NCBI RefSeq assembly: GCF_014656195.1
Contig: NZ_BNBY01000003.1
Location: 275,908-339,907, forward strand
Direction: 5' to 3'
Origin: Kitasatospora xanthocidica
GTDB lineage: Bacteria; Actinomycetota; Actinomycetes; Streptomycetales; Streptomycetaceae
Length of the DNA stretch: 64,000 nucleotides
A model generated the notes under the pieces. It did no database searches and was not told the origin of the DNA. It saw nothing but the letters and a program-made list of their open reading frames with translations. Positions 54,571 through 63,322 of this stretch are shown here, piece after piece. The translations under genes were made by a program, and so were the position numbers. How positions within the stretch are numbered: the first letter of the stretch is position 1; each line of letters begins with the position of its first letter.

Positions 54571-54864
54571 CACGATTCCCGTCTGCGAGGAGGGTGAGGG
54601 AGCGGCCGACAGCGCCGCCAGGACGTGGAGTACCTGGCCCATAGAGGCGAACGGCGCCTTCCGGATCGCTCGAAACTACACAGCCCGTTCACGACAGCGA
54701 CACACTTTGCCGAACTTGGCCAGAATCAGTGCACGACTCAGCGGGCCCAACGTGGCGTCCACTCCGGGGAGTTGATCGCCCGCGTCCATGACGGGAGTTC
54801 GCGCTCCCCCACTCCGGGCGCTCGCCCCGGATGGTCCCCGCCGACACCTTGCCGACGACACCGG

Positions 54865-55782
54865 TCACGCCTCGGCGCGCAACTGCTCCTCGGAGGTGCC
54901 ACGGCGCCAGTAGCCCGAGAACTCGATGTTCCCGCGGTCGAATCCGCGTTCCCTGACGAGGTGTCGCCGCAGCGCCTTGACCGCGCCGGACTCGCCGGCG
55001 ATCCAGGCGTAGGGCACTCCCGGCGGCAACTCGGCGGCGCGCACCGCGTCGGCCAGCGCACCATCGCCGGACGGGCCTTCCGCGCCGCGGACCAGCCAGG
55101 TGATCTCCACCTCGGCCGCGCTCGCCAGGTCCTGGACGTCCTGCGCGTGCGGGACCTCGATCCAGGCCTTGGCCTTGGTGCCGGCCGGCAGCCAGTCCAG
55201 GATGCCGCCGAGGGCGGGCAGCGCGGTCTCGTCGGCCGCCAGCAGCACCCAGTCGGTGCCGGGCGGCGGCCGGAAGCCCACACTGCGGTTGTCCGCCACC
55301 GCCGGGCCGAGCAGCACCACCCGGTCTCCTGGCGAGGCCTGCGCGGCCCACCGGGAGGCCGGCCCGGCGGCGCCAGCCGGGTCGTCGGGCCCGGTCCCGT
55401 GCAGCGCGAAGTCCACGTCCAGCTCGGCGGGTTCGGCGCGCTGGGCGCGGACGGTGTAGGAGCGCAGCACCGCCTGCTGCTCGGGCGGCACCAACCGCCA
55501 CCGCCGGTACCAGCCGTCGCCGGTGCGGTCCGGCAGCAGCGGGGCCGGCTGCCCCGGCCGCGGCAGGAAGAGCGAGAAGCTCTGGTCCCGCCCGCCGGAG
55601 GCGAAGCCGGCCAACTGCCCGCCGCCGAAGGTGATCCGGGTCAGGGTGGGGCCGAGCCGGTGGGTCCGTACGACGTGGGCGTCGAAGAAGCGGAACTGCC
55701 CGGCCACGATGCCCGGGTCGTCCGCGCTCCCGACGCCGACGTCCGCTACGGCGCCGGGCTCGGTGGCTGGTTCGGTGGCCAT
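54865..55782 (-). CDS. siderophore-interacting protein (FAD-dependent ferric-siderophore reductase)
   Basis: A 305-residue SIP/ViuB-type flavoreductase that releases iron from imported ferric siderophores by reducing Fe3+. The FAD-binding barrel has LRSYTVRAQ (the RxYT motif), DVDFALHG and GDRVVLLGPA. The NAD(P)H domain has WVLLAADETALPALGGIL, and the end is YAWIAGESGAVKALRRHL...GYWRRGTSEE. It begins seven bases after the stop of the binding-protein gene on the same strand, so the two form an operon under the iron box. Confidence 0.93.
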   Translation of the reverse strand: MATEPATEPGAVADVGVGSADDPGIVAGQFRFFDAHVVRTHRLGPTLTRITFGGGQLAGFASGGRDQSFSLFLPRPGQPAPLLPDRTGDGWYRRWRLVPPEQQAVLRSYTVRAQRAEPAELDVDFALHGTGPDDPAGAAGPASRWAAQASPGDRVVLLGPAVADNRSVGFRPPPGTDWVLLAADETALPALGGILDWLPAGTKAKAWIEVPHAQDVQDLASAAEVEITWLVRGAEGPSGDGALADAVRAAELPPGVPYAWIAGESGAVKALRRHLVRERGFDRGNIEFSGYWRRGTSEEQLRAEA

Positions 55783-55789
55783 CAGGCGG

Positions 55790-56839
55790 TCACCCGACCT
55801 TCTTGGCGGACTGAACGGCCTTGGCCAGCCGTTCCAGCAGCGGGGCGGCGCCGGCGTACGAGAAGCGCGGCACCGAGCTCCAGGGGGTGATCTGGCCGGC
55901 CTTCACGGCGGGCAGCTGGGCCCAGGCCGGCTTTCCGGCCAGGTCCTTGGGCTGGAGGGCGGTGCCGCGGTCGTCCAGGAGGAGCAGGTCGGCCTGGTAC
56001 TTGCCCGCGTTCTCCCAGCTGAGGCTCTCGAAGTAGCCGCCCTGGTCCAGCTTGTCCGGGACGATGATGTCCACGCCGAGCTGCGCGAAGTACATCAGGT
56101 CGGTGCTGATCCCCGGGTTGGAGGCGTAGAAGAGGTCGGCGCTGCCGGAGCAGGCCAGCACCTTGATGCCGCCGGCCGCCTTGGCGGCCTGCCGTACGCT
56201 CTCGGCGGCCGCTTCGAAGCGGGCCTTGGCGTCGGTGACCTTCTTCGCCCCCAGGTCGGCGCCGAGCGACTCGGCGAGCTTGGCGTAGTGCTCGATCGGC
56301 TGGGTCATCGGGACCCGGGCCACGGTGATCGCCGCGACGGTCGGGTTGAGCTGGAGGATCTTGTCCTTGCTCTCGTCCGGCACGTACCAGAGGGCCCCCG
56401 GGTCGTACATGTGGGTCACCAGCAGGTCCGGCCGGAGCGCCGCGTACTTCTCGATGCCGAACTCGCCCCAGGAGTTGCCCAGGATCTCGACCTTGTCGAC
56501 GTTCAGGTCGCCGGCCTGCGGGTCGGCCTTGCCGTCCGCGGTCCTGGTCTCGCCGAAGACGCCGACGATCTGCTTGTCCAGACCGAAGTCGACCAGGGCG
56601 GCCGCGGTGCCGGTGAAGGCGACGATCCGCTTGGGGGTGCTCGGGGCGGTGAGCGTCTTCGGCTGGTCGTCGGTGAAGGCCCACGAGCCGTTCCTGGCTC
56701 CGCCGGCGGGCGCGGCGTCCGGGGCGTCGGTCCTCGGACCGCCGCTTCCGCAGGCGGTCAGCAGCGCGCCGAGGGTGGTGGCACCGCCGACTGCGAGCAG
56801 GCCGCGACGGGACAGTTGACTGGCGGTTCGGGAGTGCAT
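55790..56839 (-). CDS. ferric-siderophore ABC transporter binding lipoprotein (FepB/DesE type)
   Basis: A 349-residue lipoprotein. The twin-arginine-like SRRGLL is followed by the lipobox LTAC (Cys near 30). The PBP type III fold includes RIVAFTGTAAALVDFGLDKQIVGVFGE, ALRPDLLVTHMYDPGALW, a long backbone helix and LSWENAGKYQADLLLLDDRG. It captures a ferric siderophore outside the membrane for the two permeases encoded divergently. GAGAGAG lies before ATG 56839. An iron box in the 135-bp divergent region governs both directions. Siderophore type unknown. Confidence 0.93.
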   Translation of the reverse strand: MHSRTASQLSRRGLLAVGGATTLGALLTACGSGGPRTDAPDAAPAGGARNGSWAFTDDQPKTLTAPSTPKRIVAFTGTAAALVDFGLDKQIVGVFGETRTADGKADPQAGDLNVDKVEILGNSWGEFGIEKYAALRPDLLVTHMYDPGALWYVPDESKDKILQLNPTVAAITVARVPMTQPIEHYAKLAESLGADLGAKKVTDAKARFEAAAESVRQAAKAAGGIKVLACSGSADLFYASNPGISTDLMYFAQLGVDIIVPDKLDQGGYFESLSWENAGKYQADLLLLDDRGTALQPKDLAGKPAWAQLPAVKAGQITPWSSVPRFSYAGAAPLLERLAKAVQSAKKVG

Positions 56840-56951
56840 GGCGGTTTCTCTCTCGCGATGACAGGGCCGGTGAGGGCTTCGTGTCGGGGAGCGCAGGGCT
56901 CAGGCAGGGGGGCGCAGGGCGCGGGCAGTGGCAGCGGAGCCACGCCGGAAC

Positions 56952-56970
56952 ATAGGTTAACCTAACCTAA
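56952..56970. promoter_or_regulatory. iron box (DmdR/IdeR type)
   Basis: ATAGGTTAACCTAACCTAA; read on the minus strand it is TTAGGTTAGGTTAACCTAT, matching the consensus TTAGGTTAGGCTAACCTAA at 17 of 19 positions. It lies four bases before GTG 56975 and contains a -10-like TAACCT (56963-56968), so bound repressor would block that promoter directly. Confidence 0.88.
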
Positions 56971-56974
56971 GTTC

Positions 56975-58135
56975 GTGTCCGGAGAAGGGGCGCCAGATCC
57001 TCTCCCGGCCCTCACCGCCGAGCCCGGAGCCACCGCCGTGTCCGTCCCAACGTCGCCGCAGGTCACAGGAGACGTCCCCGCCACCGAGCCGGGCCCGGGC
57101 CCGGGTACGGCCCCGGCCCACCCGACCCCAGCCCGCCCGCCCACGGCCCGCACCGCGCTGCGCACCGGCGGCCTCCTGGCCGCCCTCCTGGTCCTGCTCG
57201 CCGTGCTCGCGCTGAGCATCGGCGTCGGCGCCAAGTCGCTGACGCCCGGCCAGGTCTGGCACGGGCTGCTGGACCCCACCTCGCCCGACTACGCCGTCGT
57301 CCACCGGATGCGCCTACCCCGCACCCTGCTCGGCCTGCTGGCCGGCACCGCGCTCGGTCTGGCCGGCGGCGTGATGCAGGCCGTGACGCGCAACCCGCTC
57401 GCCGACCCCGGACTGCTCGGCATCAACGCCGGCGCGTCCGCCGCCGCCGTCACCGCCGCCTCCCTGCTGGGGGTGGCCACCTTCGACGGCTACGTCTGGT
57501 TCGCCCTGGCCGGCACCGCGGCCGTCTCCGTCCTGGTGTACGCGGTCGGCGGCGGACGCGGGGCGACCCCCGCCCGGCTCGCGCTGGCCGGGGCCGCGCT
57601 CAACGCGACGCTCTACTCCTACGTCAGCGCCGTGATGCTGCTGGACACCAAGTCGCTGGAGCGCATGCGGTTCTGGACGGTCGGCTCCCTCGCCGACGCC
57701 CGGCCCGAGACGGTGCTCACGGTGCTGCCGTTCATCGGCGTCGGACTCGTGCTGGCCCTGCTGCTACCCCGACCGCTGAACGCCCTCGCGCTCGGCGACG
57801 ACACGGCCCGGGCCCTCGGCACCCGGCCCGCACCCGTGCGCGCCGCCGCCATCCTGTCGGTCACCCTGCTCTGCGGCGCGGCCACCGCGGCCTGCGGCCC
57901 GATCGTCTTCGTCGGGCTGATGGTCCCGCACCTGGTCCGCGCCCTCACCGGACCCGACCTGCGCTGGCTCCTCCCCTACTGCGCGGTGCTCGCCCCGGTC
58001 CTGCTGCTCGGCGCCGACGTGCTCGGCCGGGTGCTGGCCCGCCCCGGTGAACTCCAGGTCGGCGTGGTCACCGCCGTACTCGGCGGGCCGTTCTTCCTCT
58101 CCTTCGCACGCCGCGGAAAGGTGGCCCGGGTATGA
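56975..58135 (+). CDS. ferric-siderophore ABC transporter permease (FecCD family)
   Basis: A 386-residue permease with about nine to ten membrane helices after a 60-residue Pro/Ala-rich cytoplasmic N-terminus. Family blocks are RLPRTLLGLLAGTALGLAGGVMQAVTRNPLADPGLLGINAGA, FWTVGSLADA, LGTRPAPVRAAAI and GPIVFVGLMVPHLVRALTG. GTG 56975 lies six bases after TAACCT, suggesting a leaderless transcript. GTG 57041 would remove most of the extension and is an alternative. The stop overlaps the second permease gene as ATGA. Confidence 0.9.
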   Translation: MSGEGAPDPLPALTAEPGATAVSVPTSPQVTGDVPATEPGPGPGTAPAHPTPARPPTARTALRTGGLLAALLVLLAVLALSIGVGAKSLTPGQVWHGLLDPTSPDYAVVHRMRLPRTLLGLLAGTALGLAGGVMQAVTRNPLADPGLLGINAGASAAAVTAASLLGVATFDGYVWFALAGTAAVSVLVYAVGGGRGATPARLALAGAALNATLYSYVSAVMLLDTKSLERMRFWTVGSLADARPETVLTVLPFIGVGLVLALLLPRPLNALALGDDTARALGTRPAPVRAAAILSVTLLCGAATAACGPIVFVGLMVPHLVRALTGPDLRWLLPYCAVLAPVLLLGADVLGRVLARPGELQVGVVTAVLGGPFFLSFARRGKVARV

Positions 58136-59163
58136 GCACGATCCGCTCCCGGACCGACAGGCGGTCACTGACCTACCGCCCGCGCGCGCTGGCCGCCGGC
58201 GCCGGCTGCGCGCTCCTGGTCCTGCTGGTCGCCGTCCTCACCCTCGGCAGCGGCGACTACCCGCTCACCCCGGCCGAGGTGCTGCGCGCACTGACCGGCG
58301 GCGGCACCCCCGCCGAGGACTTCGTCGTCAACCAGCTGCGGCTGCCCCGGGTGGTCACCGCCCTGCTGGTCGGCGGCGCGCTGGCGCTGGCCGGCGCGCT
58401 CTTCCAGTCGTTGGTGCGCAACCCGCTGGGCAGCCCCGACGTCCTCGGCTTCACCCAGGGCGCGGCGGCCGGCGCGCTGCTCGTGGTGGTGGCCGGCGGC
58501 AGCAGCCTGGCGCTGGCCGGAGGAGCGGTCGCCGGCGGCGTGGTCACCGGCGCCGCGGTCTGCGCCCTCTCCTGGCGGCACGGCCTGCACGGCGGCCGGC
58601 TGGTGCTGGTCGGCATCGGGACCACCGCGATCCTCACCGGCGTCAACGGCTACCTGTTGACCCGCGCCCAGCTGATGGACGCGGCCCGCGCCATGCTGTG
58701 GCTGACGGGCAGTCTGGACGGACGGGGCTGGCGGGACGCCGTCCCATTGCTGGTCGCCCTGGCCGTCCTCGGCCCACTGGTACTGCTCGGCTGCGGCCGG
58801 GCACTGCGGACCCTGGAGCTCGGCGACGACACCGCCGCTGCCCTGGGCGTACGGGTCGAGCCGCTGCGCCTGGGTCTGCTGGCCGTGGCCGTCCTGCTGG
58901 CCTCGCTGGCGGCGGCCGCCGCCGGTCCGGTCTCCTTCGTGGCCCTGACCGCCCCTCAGCTGGCCAAGCGGCTGACCAGGGCCCCCGGGCCGAACCTGCT
59001 GACGTCGACGCTCACCGGCGCCGCCCTGCTGGTCACCGCCGACTGGGCAGGCCAACGGCTGGTCGCCGACCACCAATTGCCGGTCGGCGTGGTGACCGGC
59101 GTCCTCGGTGGCGGCTACCTGGTCTGGCTGCTGGCCGCCGAACGCCGGGCGGGCCGGATATGA
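58132..59163 (+). CDS. ferric-siderophore ABC transporter permease (FecCD family)
   Basis: A 343-residue second permease subunit with LRLPRVVTALLVGGALALAGALFQSLVRNPLGSPDVLGFTQGA, MLWLTGSLDGRGW, LGDDTAAALGVRVEPLRL and GPVSFVALTAPQLAKRLT. It pairs with the preceding subunit as a heterodimer, and the ATGA overlap implies balanced synthesis. No ATP-binding subunit gene follows; the next gene is unrelated, so the ATPase must be encoded elsewhere. Confidence 0.93.
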   Translation: MSTIRSRTDRRSLTYRPRALAAGAGCALLVLLVAVLTLGSGDYPLTPAEVLRALTGGGTPAEDFVVNQLRLPRVVTALLVGGALALAGALFQSLVRNPLGSPDVLGFTQGAAAGALLVVVAGGSSLALAGGAVAGGVVTGAAVCALSWRHGLHGGRLVLVGIGTTAILTGVNGYLLTRAQLMDAARAMLWLTGSLDGRGWRDAVPLLVALAVLGPLVLLGCGRALRTLELGDDTAAALGVRVEPLRLGLLAVAVLLASLAAAAAGPVSFVALTAPQLAKRLTRAPGPNLLTSTLTGAALLVTADWAGQRLVADHQLPVGVVTGVLGGGYLVWLLAAERRAGRI

Positions 59164-59345
59164 GTTCGACGTGCTCAAGGCCGCTCCCCGTCACGGGAAA
59201 TTCACAGATTGGGGTCTACTCGCATAGACAACGGTGGGCCATCCTGGTGCGATGCCGGTGCTCCAAGCCCCTCGCGCCGGAGCACCGCCGCGTCACAGCC
59301 CTGCGTACGACCCCTTCGTCCCACCGTCCTCACCGGGAGATGCAG

Positions 59346-59822
59346 ATGAAGCCACGCACCGCAGCCACCGTCGTCGCCCTGACCGTGGCCGGCCTCGCCT
59401 TCTCGGCGCCCACGGCCGGCGCCAGCGGCACCAAGCTGTCGCAGTCGGCGGCCGCCGGCCAGTTCAGCAGCGCCGGCATCACGTGGAGCTCCAGTGGAGG
59501 CTGCACCACCAGGTCCAACTCCACCTGCACCTCGTTCGAGCAGATCAACTCGGGCACGGTGAGCGCCATCATCACCCTCAAGCGGGCCAGCGGCTGTGCC
59601 ATCAACATCACGGGCGGGACGGAGGTGGGCCACGCCTCCGGCACCTACAGCCACTACAACGGCTACAAGGTCGACATCGCCCGCAACTCCTGCATCGACG
59701 GCTACATCCAGAACAGCTTCACCTACATCGGCTACCGCGGCGACGGCTACCCGCAGTGGAAGGCCGCGTCGGGCAACCTGTACTGCAACGAGGGCAACCA
59801 CTGGGACATCCTCGTCTACTGA
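59346..59822 (+). CDS. small secreted protein with M15-peptidase-like metal motif
   Basis: A 158-residue exported protein. The signal peptide is about 1-27 (ending SAPTAGA), followed by a Ser/Cys-rich compact domain with CTTRSNSTCTSFEQIN, GGTEVGHASGTYSHYNGYKVDI and GNHWDILVY. The H-x2-G-x3-D within SHYNGYKVD matches the zinc site spacing of M15 (VanY/DacB-type) peptidases, and the final H-W-D could supply the other ligands. A peptidoglycan-directed carboxypeptidase-like role is plausible but unproven. GGGAG (59335-59339) selects ATG 59346 over ATG 59340. Confidence 0.7.
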   Translation: MKPRTAATVVALTVAGLAFSAPTAGASGTKLSQSAAAGQFSSAGITWSSSGGCTTRSNSTCTSFEQINSGTVSAIITLKRASGCAINITGGTEVGHASGTYSHYNGYKVDIARNSCIDGYIQNSFTYIGYRGDGYPQWKAASGNLYCNEGNHWDILVY

Positions 59823-59834
59823 CGCCGCGACCGC

Positions 59835-59848
59835 GGGTGCCGGCACCC
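59835..59848 (+). terminator. 14-bp palindrome after the secreted protein gene
   Basis: GGGTGCC followed by GGCACCC, 13 bp past the stop at 59822. It could act as a short terminator hairpin; weak. Confidence 0.3.
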
Positions 59849-60109
59849 CGGAAGCGTGTCAGTCGGTATGCCGACACCGGATCCGCATCAGGCCCGGGGA
59901 CGGGCATGCTCCGCGACCGTCTCGTCGAGGACCACGTCGATCGCAGTCGCGGCGATCCGCTACCGCTCGCAGCAGTTGGAGGCTCCGTGACCGCACAGGT
60001 CTCGCGGTTGGTCGGAGCGACGCCGGGCAGTAGACCGTGAGCGCGCGGGGCTGATCCCACACCTCCACGCACTCTACGAGGTCGCGGTGGGGCGTCCCCC
60101 GGTTCGTGT

Positions 60110-60904
60110 TCAGGCGCCGGCGCCGCCGTCGACCGGGACGATCGCGCCGGTCACGTACGAGGCCCGGTCGCTGAGCAGCCACGCGGCCACCTCGGCGACC
60201 TCGCGGGGCTCGGCCATCCGGCCGAGCGGTGTCGCCGCGGCACTGGCCTCGATGACGCCGGGGGTCGCCGCCTCCCACTCCTCCGTCATCTCCGTGGCCG
60301 TGCCGCCGGGAGTGATGCCGTTCACCCGGATGCCCTCCGGGGCCCAGGTCACCGCAGCGGTCTCGGTGAGGCTGTTGAGCGCGCGCTTCATCGCGCCGTA
60401 CGCGGGCAGGGGCGGTACCGCGCGGCGGCTGCCGATGCCGGAGGTGTTGACGATGGCCCCGCCGTCGTTCCGCCGCATGAGCGCGGCCTCGGCGGTCATG
60501 GCGGTCCAGTGCGAGCGGAAGTTCACCGCGAACTGCCCGTCGATGTCCGCGTCGCTCGTGGTGTCGAGCGGGCCGGGCCGCTGCTGGGCGATCCCGCCGT
60601 TGTTGAAAGCGCCGTCGAGCCGTCCGTACAGCTCCTCGACGCGGTCGACGGCGGCGCGGATGCTCGCGGGGTCGGCGAGGTCCAGGGGGACCGCGTCGGC
60701 GGCGCCGCCGTCGGCGCGGATCTCCTTCACGATGGGGTCCAGGGCGTCGGTGCTGCGGGCGGCGAGCACGACGACGGCGCCTTCGGAGGCGAAGAGCCGG
60801 GCCGCGGCCGCCCCGATGCCGCGGCTGGCACCCGTGATGAGGATGACCTTGCCGACGAGCAGGCCGACGGGCGCGCTGCCGGCGGAGTTCGTGTTGTTCG
60901 TCAT
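60110..60904 (-). CDS. short-chain dehydrogenase/reductase (classical SDR)
   Basis: A 264-residue classical SDR with ILITGASRGIGAAAARLFASEG (cofactor), FNNGGIAQ in place of NNAG, IVNTSGIGS and the catalytic YGAMK. PGGTATEM and YVTGAIVPVDGGAGA near the end are typical. No ribosome site precedes ATG 60904; GACGCT ends six bases before it, so translation may be leaderless. A 21-bp palindrome lies just upstream (60915-60935), and beyond it a fragment of a MmyB-type regulator, the kind that often stands divergent to such SDR genes. Confidence 0.9.
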   Translation of the reverse strand: MTNNTNSAGSAPVGLLVGKVILITGASRGIGAAAARLFASEGAVVVLAARSTDALDPIVKEIRADGGAADAVPLDLADPASIRAAVDRVEELYGRLDGAFNNGGIAQQRPGPLDTTSDADIDGQFAVNFRSHWTAMTAEAALMRRNDGGAIVNTSGIGSRRAVPPLPAYGAMKRALNSLTETAAVTWAPEGIRVNGITPGGTATEMTEEWEAATPGVIEASAAATPLGRMAEPREVAEVAAWLLSDRASYVTGAIVPVDGGAGA

Positions 60905-60914
60905 GGCAACAGCG

Positions 60915-60935
60915 TCCGGCCGGCCGCCGGCCGGA
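60915..60935. promoter_or_regulatory. 21-bp palindrome upstream of the SDR
   Basis: TCCGGCCGGC (60915-60924), a central C, and GCCGGCCGGA (60926-60935). It is perfect and located 10 bp before the SDR start codon on the minus strand. It could be an operator left from the lost regulator or a stable 5-prime hairpin. Confidence 0.45.
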
Positions 60936-61079
60936 TACAGGCACAGGCTGTACCCCCTCACCCTCACGGAACGCGACCAGTACCTCGTGCTCTTCACCGC
61001 GCCGCCGGGATCCCCCGGCGCCGAGGCTCTGGCTCTTCTGGCCGTCCTCGGCGCCCGGGCGAGCGACTACCCGCGGTAG
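60933..61079 (+). pseudogene. C-terminal remnant of an XRE/MmyB-type regulator
   Basis: An in-frame stretch of 48 codons ending at TAG 61079. It reads GYRHRLYPLTLTERDQYLVL then FTAPPGSPGAEALALLAVLG, which matches the last part of MmyB-like ligand-binding domains (LHHP...LVVYTAEPGSPSAEALRLL). No HTH or upstream part is present, because the sequence before it is the SDR gene on the other strand. It is therefore a truncated relic of a divergent regulator. Confidence 0.7.
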
Positions 61080-61154
61080 CGCCCTGGCCGGCCACGGCGG
61101 GCACCGCCGCCGGCCAGGGTGGCTTGCCGATCCGGTCGGCCGCGGTCTCGGGAT

Positions 61155-62972
61155 TCAGATCTGGACGGCGATGGCGACGCACACCACCGCGACGCCGAGG
61201 GCGAGCCAGGCGAGGTAGTCGCCGAGGTGCCCGGAGTGCTGGCGCCGCAGCGCCCGTACGGCCCGGGCGGCGGGATGCCGGGAGCGACGTGCGGGGATTT
61301 CCCGGTGGACCGCCGTACCGGCCAGGGCGACCGCGATGCCGGCGGACAGCAGGCCGAGCAGCACCCCGGTTGCGGTCCAGTCGGCGGCCGGGACGGGTCC
61401 GGGCGGTGCGTCGGGCTGGGTGAGGACGGCCGCGGTGTAGCCGGCGGGGTCGGTGAAGACGGCCGCCCCTCGGGCGAGGGCGGCGGCGACGTCGGGCAGG
61501 GCGCCGACGAGCGCGGCGAGGGCGAGGAGTGCGGCCGGGACGACGGTCATGGTGGGCGGCAGGGTGCGCCGGGGGGAACGGATCTCGGGTTCCTCGCCCT
61601 CGCCGGTGGTTTCCTCCTCGCCCGGCCGGTTGCGCGGGACGGGGCCGGCGCCCCAGAAGATCCGCAGGGCCGCGCGCAGTACCGCGGCTCCGGTGACGGC
61701 GGAGGCGGCGACGAACACGGCGGGCAGCCACGGTTGCCAGTGGCCCGCGGCGTCCTCGCCCAGGGCCTTGCCGAGGCCGGTGCCGAAGGGCGGCAGTCCG
61801 GCCAGTGCCAGGGCGCCGGCCAGGAACAGCACGCCGACGGTGCGCAGTTCACGCCCCCTGCCGTGCAGGCCGTGCTCGTCGACGCTCCCGAAACGGTCCA
61901 GCAGTACCCCGCTGAGGGCGAAGAGCGCGGCCTTCACCAGGCCGTGCGCCGCGACGTACACCGCCGTCCCGACCACGCCGTCGGAGGTGAGCAGGGCGAC
62001 GGAGACGAGGAACAGGCCGACGTGGCTGACGGTGGAGAAGGCGAGGAGCCGCTTGAGGTGGCGCTGCTGCCAGCACATCAGGGCCCCGAGCAGGGCGGTC
62101 AGGAGGCCGAGGGCGGTGAACGTGGTGCGGAAGGCCTGGTGGGGGATGCCGCCGGGGCCGGAGAAGACGGTCCAGTAGACGCGGGCGATGCCGTAGACGC
62201 CGAGTTCGACCATCGCGCCGGACATCAGCATGCACACCGGCGTGGGGGCCACGGCGTGGGCGTCGGGCAGCCAGAAGTGGAACGGTACGGCGGCGGCTTT
62301 GACCAGCAGGGCGGTGGCGATGAGGACGAACGCGGCCACGGTCAGCACGTCGGTGTGGTGGGCGGCCAGCTGTCCGCCGAGGCGGGCGAGGTTCAGTTCG
62401 CCGGTGCGGGCGTAGAGGAGGCCGATGCCGAGCAGGGAGCAGTAGGCGGCGAAGGAGGTGACGATGCCGAAGGTGAGTGCCCCGTGGAGGGGGCGGGGGT
62501 CCTCGATGTGGTAGCCGGTCAGGGCGTAGGCGGCGGCTCCCATGAGTTCGAAGAAGACGAAGGCGTTGAACAGGTCTCCGGTGAGCGCGAAGCCGGCCAT
62601 CCCGGCCTCGAACAGCAGGATCAGGGCCGGGAAGGCGCCGGCGTGCTCGCCGGTGGGTTCGTCGAAGTACCGCCAGGCGTACACCACGACCGCGAGCACC
62701 AGGACCGCGACGAGGAGCGCGAGTCCTGCGCCGATGGGGTCGGCCGCGAGCACGATGCCCAGTCGGGCGGGCCAGCCGCCCAGGTCCGCGGTGGCGAGGC
62801 GCCCGCCGCTGTGGGTCCACAGCAGGACGAGGCAGACCACCTCCGCCCCGGCGCAGCCGGTGGCCAGGATGTCGCAGCCGGTCCGGGGCAGGATCCGGCC
62901 GGCGAGGGCGAGCAGCGCCGCCCCGAGCAGGGGAACGGCCACCGCGAGCGGCAGCAGGGCGGCTTCGGTCAC
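61155..62972 (-). CDS. mnhD: Mrp/Mnh-type monovalent cation/H+ antiporter subunit D
   Basis: A 605-residue membrane protein of the proton-conducting Nuo/Mrp family with about 14 helices. LLILLFEAGMAGFALTGDLFNAFVFFELMGAAAYALTGY (broken-helix Glu region), HFWLPDAHAVAPTPVCMLMSGAMVELGVYGIARVYW and LKRLLAFSTVSHVGLFLVSVALL (with the conserved Lys and His) are characteristic. GTG 62972 is two bases past the subunit C stop. It is somewhat longer than usual MnhD (about 500), with an extra C-terminal segment. No subunits E, F or G follow. Confidence 0.9.
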   Translation of the reverse strand: MTEAALLPLAVAVPLLGAALLALAGRILPRTGCDILATGCAGAEVVCLVLLWTHSGGRLATADLGGWPARLGIVLAADPIGAGLALLVAVLVLAVVVYAWRYFDEPTGEHAGAFPALILLFEAGMAGFALTGDLFNAFVFFELMGAAAYALTGYHIEDPRPLHGALTFGIVTSFAAYCSLLGIGLLYARTGELNLARLGGQLAAHHTDVLTVAAFVLIATALLVKAAAVPFHFWLPDAHAVAPTPVCMLMSGAMVELGVYGIARVYWTVFSGPGGIPHQAFRTTFTALGLLTALLGALMCWQQRHLKRLLAFSTVSHVGLFLVSVALLTSDGVVGTAVYVAAHGLVKAALFALSGVLLDRFGSVDEHGLHGRGRELRTVGVLFLAGALALAGLPPFGTGLGKALGEDAAGHWQPWLPAVFVAASAVTGAAVLRAALRIFWGAGPVPRNRPGEEETTGEGEEPEIRSPRRTLPPTMTVVPAALLALAALVGALPDVAAALARGAAVFTDPAGYTAAVLTQPDAPPGPVPAADWTATGVLLGLLSAGIAVALAGTAVHREIPARRSRHPAARAVRALRRQHSGHLGDYLAWLALGVAVVCVAIAVQI

Positions 62973-62974
62973 GG

Positions 62975-63322
62975 TCAGCCCTTGAGCCCGGTCAGGGCCT
63001 GCGGGTCGACGGTGTGATGGCGTTTGCGCAGCTGGATGGTGAGGGCGAGCAGCAGCGCGGTGACGGTCGCGCCGACGACCACGTCGGTCAGGGCCAGGGC
63101 CTGTACGACGGGGTCGACCACAGGGCGGGTGCCGGGGGTGAGGTCGGAGTAGATGGGGGCGGTCGCGTCGCGGCGGTAGCCGACGGCCAGGAGCAGGAGG
63201 TAGGTGGAGGACTGGGCGACGGCCAGGCAGCCGATGGCGTGGATGAGGTTGCGGCTGGTGACCAGACCGTACAGGGCGATGAGCAGGACCCATCCGGCGG
63301 CCAGGAAGACCCACGTTCCCAT
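62975..63322 (-). CDS. mnhC: Mrp/Mnh-type antiporter subunit C (NuoK-like)
   Basis: A 115-residue, three-helix NuoK homologue with LFGLVTSR-like LYGLVTSRNLIHAIGCLAVAQSSTYLLLLAVGY, then DPVVQALALTDVVVGATVTALLLAL, the conserved TD motif of MnhC. Its ATG overlaps the upstream subunit's stop by one base (TGATG), and the D subunit starts two bases after its own stop: a tightly packed operon. Confidence 0.92.
   Translation of the reverse strand: MGTWVFLAAGWVLLIALYGLVTSRNLIHAIGCLAVAQSSTYLLLLAVGYRRDATAPIYSDLTPGTRPVVDPVVQALALTDVVVGATVTALLLALTIQLRKRHHTVDPQALTGLKG

Noticed and set aside
59823..60109. Possible remnant gene (minus strand, ending AIDVVLDETVAEHARPRA)
   Set aside because: A stop codon lies a few codons upstream in the same frame and no family could be recognised. 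Too short to call.
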